DNA from: an uncultured Lachnospiraceae bacterium
Lineage (GTDB): Bacteria; Bacillota; Clostridia; Lachnospirales; Lachnospiraceae
Length of the DNA stretch: 11,092 nucleotides
NCBI GenBank assembly: GCA_947177925.1
Contig: CAMWWJ010000082.1
Location: forward strand, 1 to 11,092
Reading direction: 5' to 3'
How positions within the stretch are numbered: position 1 is the stretch's first letter; each line of letters opens with the position of its first letter. Of this stretch, positions 7,566 to 11,092 are shown in pieces. The notes under the pieces were generated by a model. The model did no database searches. It was not told the DNA's origin and saw only the letters and a list, made by a program, of their open reading frames with translations. A program made the translations under genes and the position numbers.

Positions 7566-7594
7566 ATTATAGATGTTGTTTATGCGATTGTCAA
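7566..7594 (-). promoter_or_regulatory. Consensus sigma-A promoter of blaI-blaR1
   Basis: Read on the minus strand, TTGACA (7594-7589) is followed after exactly 17 bp by TATAAT (7571-7566). Both hexamers match consensus perfectly. The expected start near 7558-7560 leaves a leader of only about 20 bases before the blaI ATG. Such a strong promoter fits a gene held down by its own repressor. Confidence 0.9.
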
Positions 7595-7723
7595 TTGTAT
7601 TGTTCATATGAGAGATTGTATGCTATAGAAATATTTTACATGGATTATCAGATGGGGGAAAAGCAAAGAATACAGACGGGGAATGATGGAGAATAAAAAT
7701 ATTATGATATAGATAAAGAACGC

Positions 7724-7752
7724 TTGTTTGCACACAAAAAATGGTGTATAAT
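7724..7752 (+). promoter_or_regulatory. Probable promoter of the methyltransferase operon
   Basis: TTGTTT (7724-7729) and a perfect TATAAT (7747-7752) are separated by 17 bp. Transcription from here would leave a leader of about 130 bases before the ATG at 7890. I see no controller-protein box, strong hairpin or convincing leader ORF in that leader. The rest of 7608-7889 is AT-rich and otherwise featureless. Confidence 0.6.
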
Positions 7753-7889
7753 GTGAATTACAAAGTGAAAAAGGGTATTATCAAGGCATTGATATTGTTG
7801 AAAAAGTGTCAAAAATTGAATATAATTAGATTAAATTGATATGTGATATATTTGTCATCGCTAAAATAAGAGAGAGGATGTCTTAGGAT

Positions 7890-10802
7890 ATGAACAAACA
7901 AGAAAAAAATAATAGGGATGAGCTTTGCTGTAGAGAATTCTATGATAGCTTAATACATTTTCTTGAGTATCAATCAAATCCATTTTATCGTACAGATAAA
8001 ATGGGGGTATATGATGCATGTTTTTATGTGGAGATTGAGGAAAAAGAATATCCTATAGTAGGAATAAAGAAGTTATATTGTACTAGCGAAGAAGATATCG
8101 CAAGACAACATTTGTTTTATTGGAATAAGAATGATGTTCCGATTTCTATTTTGGTTTTGCCGGGAGAATTTAGAATTTATAATAATTTTTCTTGTAAAAA
8201 AGGAAAGGCATTGCTTTATAAAGGACAAGACACAAATAAACTGTATAGTTGTGCTATGTTGCATGATTTAAAGGCTTCTCAGATAGTAACAAAGGTTGTA
8301 TGGGAAAGATTGGCGGAATTATCGAATCCGGGAGAAAGAGTAGATAAGCAGTTACTTTTTAATTTAAAAGGTGCAGTTCTTCAGGTATGCAATGAATATG
8401 GAATGGAATTAGAAAATGCCTATAATTTCATGTCACAGTGCATTTTTATTAAATACCTGGAAGACCGTAATATACTAACACAAAAAGCTTTTGAGAAATG
8501 GAATGTAAATTCATATACGGAATTGTTGGAACAGAGAAATTCAGAGTATATATATGAATTTTTTTGCTTTTTAAAAAAAAGATTTAATGGAGACTTGTTT
8601 TCTATAAAGAGAAGTGATATGCCGTCGAATGGACAAATGATAGTATTTTATGATTTCTTTAGAGGAGATGATTATTTACAAGATGGATATACGCAGTTGA
8701 GATTGTTCCCATATGATTTTTCTGTTATTCCTATTAGCTTAATCAGTAATATTTATGAAACTTTTTTTTCGATGGATGAAGAATGGAAAACAAAGAAAAA
8801 AGCAGTGGGAGCATTTTATACTCCACATTATTTGGCAGATTTTATGGTCCAACAATGCTTTATAGAATATATAGAGAAAAAGAAAATTCCATGTGTGCTT
8901 GATCCTGCATGTGGGTCTGGAGTTTTTTTGGTAAGTGCATTTAAACGTCAGATAGAAATGTTAAAACAAGAAAAAAGGATTTTAAGTTCGAGTGATTTAA
9001 CTAATTTAATGACAGAAATGATTTTAGGTGTGGATATTAATCCGAGTGCATTGCGTATTAGTTGTTTTAGTTTATATATTGCATTGTTAGATGAATTGAC
9101 GCCTAAAGATATTTTAGAAAATCAATTTTATTTTCCGAATTTAATAGGGAAGAATCTTGTTCAAGGTAGTTTCTTTTCTCAAACGGTGGAAGATGGTATC
9201 GGTGGAAAAGTTATAGACATTGTAGTTGGAAATCCGCCTTGGAAAAGTATGCCGAAATCGGATCATATTCTCTATTGTAAAAGAAAAAATATACCAATAG
9301 CAGATGCCCAAATCGCACAGGCTTTTATTAGTAGAGTGAGGGATTTTGTAGATGAAACAGCGATTATATCATTATTGGTGACAAATGCCATTTTTACAAA
9401 TAAAAACAGTAAAAAGTTTTTAAGGTATTTGTTATCAGAGTTTTTGATAGAACAAGTTACAAATTTGGAGGCAATTAAAGCGCAGTTGTTTATACATGCC
9501 ACTTACCCCTGCTCAATTTTGACATATCGTTGTGAAAAAAAGCAAAATTATAGTTTTACTTATTATGTATTTAAATCTAATCTGTTATTTCGTCTTTTAA
9601 ATCAATTTGTTTATGATAAAAATGAAGAAATGCGAATTAGTAAAAGTAAATTAAAAAACAAAGAATATATATGGACAATACTTACCTATGGTGATGTGTT
9701 TGATGTGGAATGTATAGAAAACTTGAAGCGGTTTCCCGATTTGGAGATGAGCATAGAAGAAAGAGTGGATTTTGTACAAGGGTATATTACTGCAGAAAAA
9801 GGTGAAAAATGTTCAGAGTTTAATGGGTATAAAGGAGGATCACTTAAAGGATGTTTTGAACCCTATGGTTTGGATTATGAAAACATTCCGATGCTTTCGC
9901 AGGAATTGCTGTATGATAGACCGAGAAAGTTATCAATATATACATGTAATAATAAGGTGTTAGTAAAGCGAACATATAATGAACAATGTTGGGGAGCAGC
10001 ATATGTTAGTGAACCAGTAGTATTCTGTAATGATTTTTCTACATTTAATGATTATTCAGGTCAAAATGTAGGACTTTTAAAGTACATAGAAGGTATATTA
10101 AATTCAAAAGTATTTCGCTATTATAGTTTTTATATGACCAAGGTGAAAGCTGCAAAAAAACCGGAGGTAGTGAAAGAAGATATTTTGCATTTCCCAATGC
10201 CGTTGTATGAAAAGGAAAGGAAGGATATTCAACAATTTGTAAATTTAGTTATTAAGATGGAGAATCTGGTTACTGCTCAACACAAAAATGGCTGTTGGGA
10301 AGGAAATTCAAAAGAAGAACTTCAAAGTCAGTTGGATAATATGGTTTATAAATTATATGGACTCGATGAGTTTTATATCTCCGTAATTGAAGAAGGAATA
10401 AGTAGGTTTGATAAAGAAAAAAATATTATAGCAGAAGAAAAAGATTATCAAGTCTATTCCCAATACTTGTGCGACTATTTTAATTATTATATGAAAAATA
10501 GGATAAATGGCATGTGGAGAAGTCATTTGCAAGTTGGAGATTTTTACACAACGATGCGTTTCTTTTTTAAAGAGGAAACGGAATTAGCAAAGAAAACCTC
10601 AGATTTATTAGGTTTGATGGGAGTAGAGAAAATTAACAGTCGGCTATTGCTTCAAAATAGAATTTTATTATTTGAAGAAAGTGGATTTCAAATTGTTCAA
10701 ACAAAAGAAAAGTTTAATTGGTCTTTGGGAAAAGCAAGAAAAATGGCGGCTAAAATAACGCGTGAAATAATGCAGACAGGAGGAAATTATAATGAAAGAT
10801 AG
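7890..10802 (+). CDS. N6-adenine DNA methyltransferase, type IIG/Eco57I-like architecture, with a degenerate N-terminal nuclease-like domain
   Basis: This is a DNA modification enzyme expected to transfer methyl from S-adenosylmethionine to adenine in a specific site. The ATG at 7890 has GAGAGGA 11 bp upstream. Of 970 residues, about 35-105 resemble the nuclease-like N-terminus of type I/IIG enzymes (YDACFYVEIEEKEYPIVGIK, then HLFYWNKNDVPISILVLPG). The usual E-x-K is G-I-K at 58-60, so cleavage by this domain is doubtful. A helical region follows (about 130-300). The methylase core has GAFYTP (307-312, motif X), LDPACGSGVFL (337-347, motif I, AdoMet binding), GVDINPSAL (380-388) and the catalytic NPPW (448-451, motif IV). 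About 640-870, with LKYIEGILNSKVFRYYSF and ILHFPMPLYE, resembles a TaqI-type target-recognition domain. Base composition is clearly more AT-rich than the bla region. It overlaps the next gene by 11 bp. A type IIG enzyme or a methylase from a multi-gene defence system are both possible. Confidence 0.85.
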   Translation: MNKQEKNNRDELCCREFYDSLIHFLEYQSNPFYRTDKMGVYDACFYVEIEEKEYPIVGIKKLYCTSEEDIARQHLFYWNKNDVPISILVLPGEFRIYNNFSCKKGKALLYKGQDTNKLYSCAMLHDLKASQIVTKVVWERLAELSNPGERVDKQLLFNLKGAVLQVCNEYGMELENAYNFMSQCIFIKYLEDRNILTQKAFEKWNVNSYTELLEQRNSEYIYEFFCFLKKRFNGDLFSIKRSDMPSNGQMIVFYDFFRGDDYLQDGYTQLRLFPYDFSVIPISLISNIYETFFSMDEEWKTKKKAVGAFYTPHYLADFMVQQCFIEYIEKKKIPCVLDPACGSGVFLVSAFKRQIEMLKQEKRILSSSDLTNLMTEMILGVDINPSALRISCFSLYIALLDELTPKDILENQFYFPNLIGKNLVQGSFFSQTVEDGIGGKVIDIVVGNPPWKSMPKSDHILYCKRKNIPIADAQIAQAFISRVRDFVDETAIISLLVTNAIFTNKNSKKFLRYLLSEFLIEQVTNLEAIKAQLFIHATYPCSILTYRCEKKQNYSFTYYVFKSNLLFRLLNQFVYDKNEEMRISKSKLKNKEYIWTILTYGDVFDVECIENLKRFPDLEMSIEERVDFVQGYITAEKGEKCSEFNGYKGGSLKGCFEPYGLDYENIPMLSQELLYDRPRKLSIYTCNNKVLVKRTYNEQCWGAAYVSEPVVFCNDFSTFNDYSGQNVGLLKYIEGILNSKVFRYYSFYMTKVKAAKKPEVVKEDILHFPMPLYEKERKDIQQFVNLVIKMENLVTAQHKNGCWEGNSKEELQSQLDNMVYKLYGLDEFYISVIEEGISRFDKEKNIIAEEKDYQVYSQYLCDYFNYYMKNRINGMWRSHLQVGDFYTTMRFFFKEETELAKKTSDLLGLMGVEKINSRLLLQNRILLFEESGFQIVQTKEKFNWSLGKARKMAAKITREIMQTGGNYNER

Positions 10803-11092
10803 TGTTCCTTTCTGGTTTGGATTGTTTAAAAATAGTTACATAGAAAATTATATTTTGCTTGTGATTGAGTCCTATCAAAGTATTTCGGCTGATAGTCGTA
10901 GTATTACGAAAAAGGAAGAAGATAGGAGAACAGAACTGGTTGAAATTATGAGATGTAAGAAGAGTAAGTTTAATATCTGTTTTCCTATTGCTTATGAATC
11001 AGGAGAAAAGTCCAAGCGAATGGATATTTGTTGTTACATTGATAACATGAATGAGGATTCATATATCTGTTTTGAATGTAAGAGATTTATAA
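10792..11092 (+). CDS. PD-(D/E)XK nuclease-like protein, 5' part only (runs off the window)
   Basis: The ATG at 10792 is preceded by AGGAGG (10778-10783) with an 8-bp gap and overlaps the methyltransferase stop by 11 bp, so the two are surely co-expressed. The first 100 residues are visible. A helical N-terminus (FWFGLFKNSYIENYILLVIE) is followed by a charged stretch. Then RMDICCYIDN and YICFECKRF give Asp78 and Glu95-x-Lys97 in beta-strand-like settings, the pattern of a PD-(D/E)XK nuclease core. A nuclease partnered with an upstream methylase suggests the restriction or effector subunit of a restriction-modification or anti-phage system. The rest of the protein is missing, so the class cannot be fixed. 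Composition is AT-rich like its neighbour. Confidence 0.65.
   Translation, partial: MKDSVPFWFGLFKNSYIENYILLVIESYQSISADSRSITKKEEDRRTELVEIMRCKKSKFNICFPIAYESGEKSKRMDICCYIDNMNEDSYICFECKRFI

Noticed and set aside
7756..7772. A fourth BlaI box ahead of the methyltransferase gene (ATTACAAAGTGAA)
   Set aside because: It contains only one half-site (TACA); the opposite half lacks TGTA, so BlaI control of the methyltransferase is not supported.
7767..7841. A short GTG-start leader ORF of about 24 codons upstream of the methyltransferase
   Set aside because: It has no ribosome binding site and a low-complexity Lys/Ile/Leu composition expected of AT-rich noncoding sequence.
1..11092. CRISPR arrays, tRNA or rRNA genes, insertion-sequence transposases
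   Set aside because: No regularly spaced repeats, no cloverleaf or rRNA-like segments, and no transposase or integrase motifs were seen on either strand.

Overview
The window looks like a Gram-positive, low-GC Firmicute, most likely a gut Clostridia/Lachnospiraceae-type genome or a mobile island within one. The reasons are strong AGGAGG-type ribosome binding sites, consensus sigma-A promoters, a lipobox lipoprotein, and BlaI/BlaR1 plus a MecA-like penicillin-binding protein. The species cannot be fixed from the sequence alone.

Layout. (1) 1-770: the 3' end of an unrecognised gene (2-142), a stretch that reads as a decayed ORF with an in-frame stop and a frameshift (195-681), a strong perfect-arm hairpin (663-700) and a 13-codon ORF fragment (735-776). 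This looks like accessory or mobile-element backbone. (2) 773-7594: a compact beta-lactam-sensing and resistance module. A forward operon encodes a MecA/PBP2a-like transpeptidase (start best placed at 937) and, overlapping its 3' end, a 772-aa lipoprotein built of two tandem copies of one ~330-aa unit. Facing it is a convergent reverse operon, blaI-blaR1. Three BlaI/MecI-type operators (TACA-N2-TGTA dyads) tie the two operons together: two upstream of the PBP gene and one over the blaI transcription start and ribosome binding site. (3) 7608-11092: a clearly more AT-rich segment with an N6-adenine DNA methyltransferase of type IIG/gamma-class architecture. It is followed, with an 11-bp overlap, by the 5' part of a gene with a PD-(D/E)XK nuclease signature that runs off the window.

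How the genes work together. By analogy with staphylococcal bla/mec, beta-lactam acylates the BlaR1 sensor domain, its M56 zinc protease becomes active, BlaI is removed, and both operons are derepressed. The PBP then supplies drug-insensitive transpeptidation. The least understood part is the duplicated lipoprotein, which the architecture makes an obligate co-product of the PBP. The restriction-modification-like pair on the right appears to be a separate defence unit next to the resistance module. The methyltransferase N-terminus carries what looks like a nuclease-fold domain lacking its catalytic Glu, and an intact E-x-K nuclease is encoded next door.
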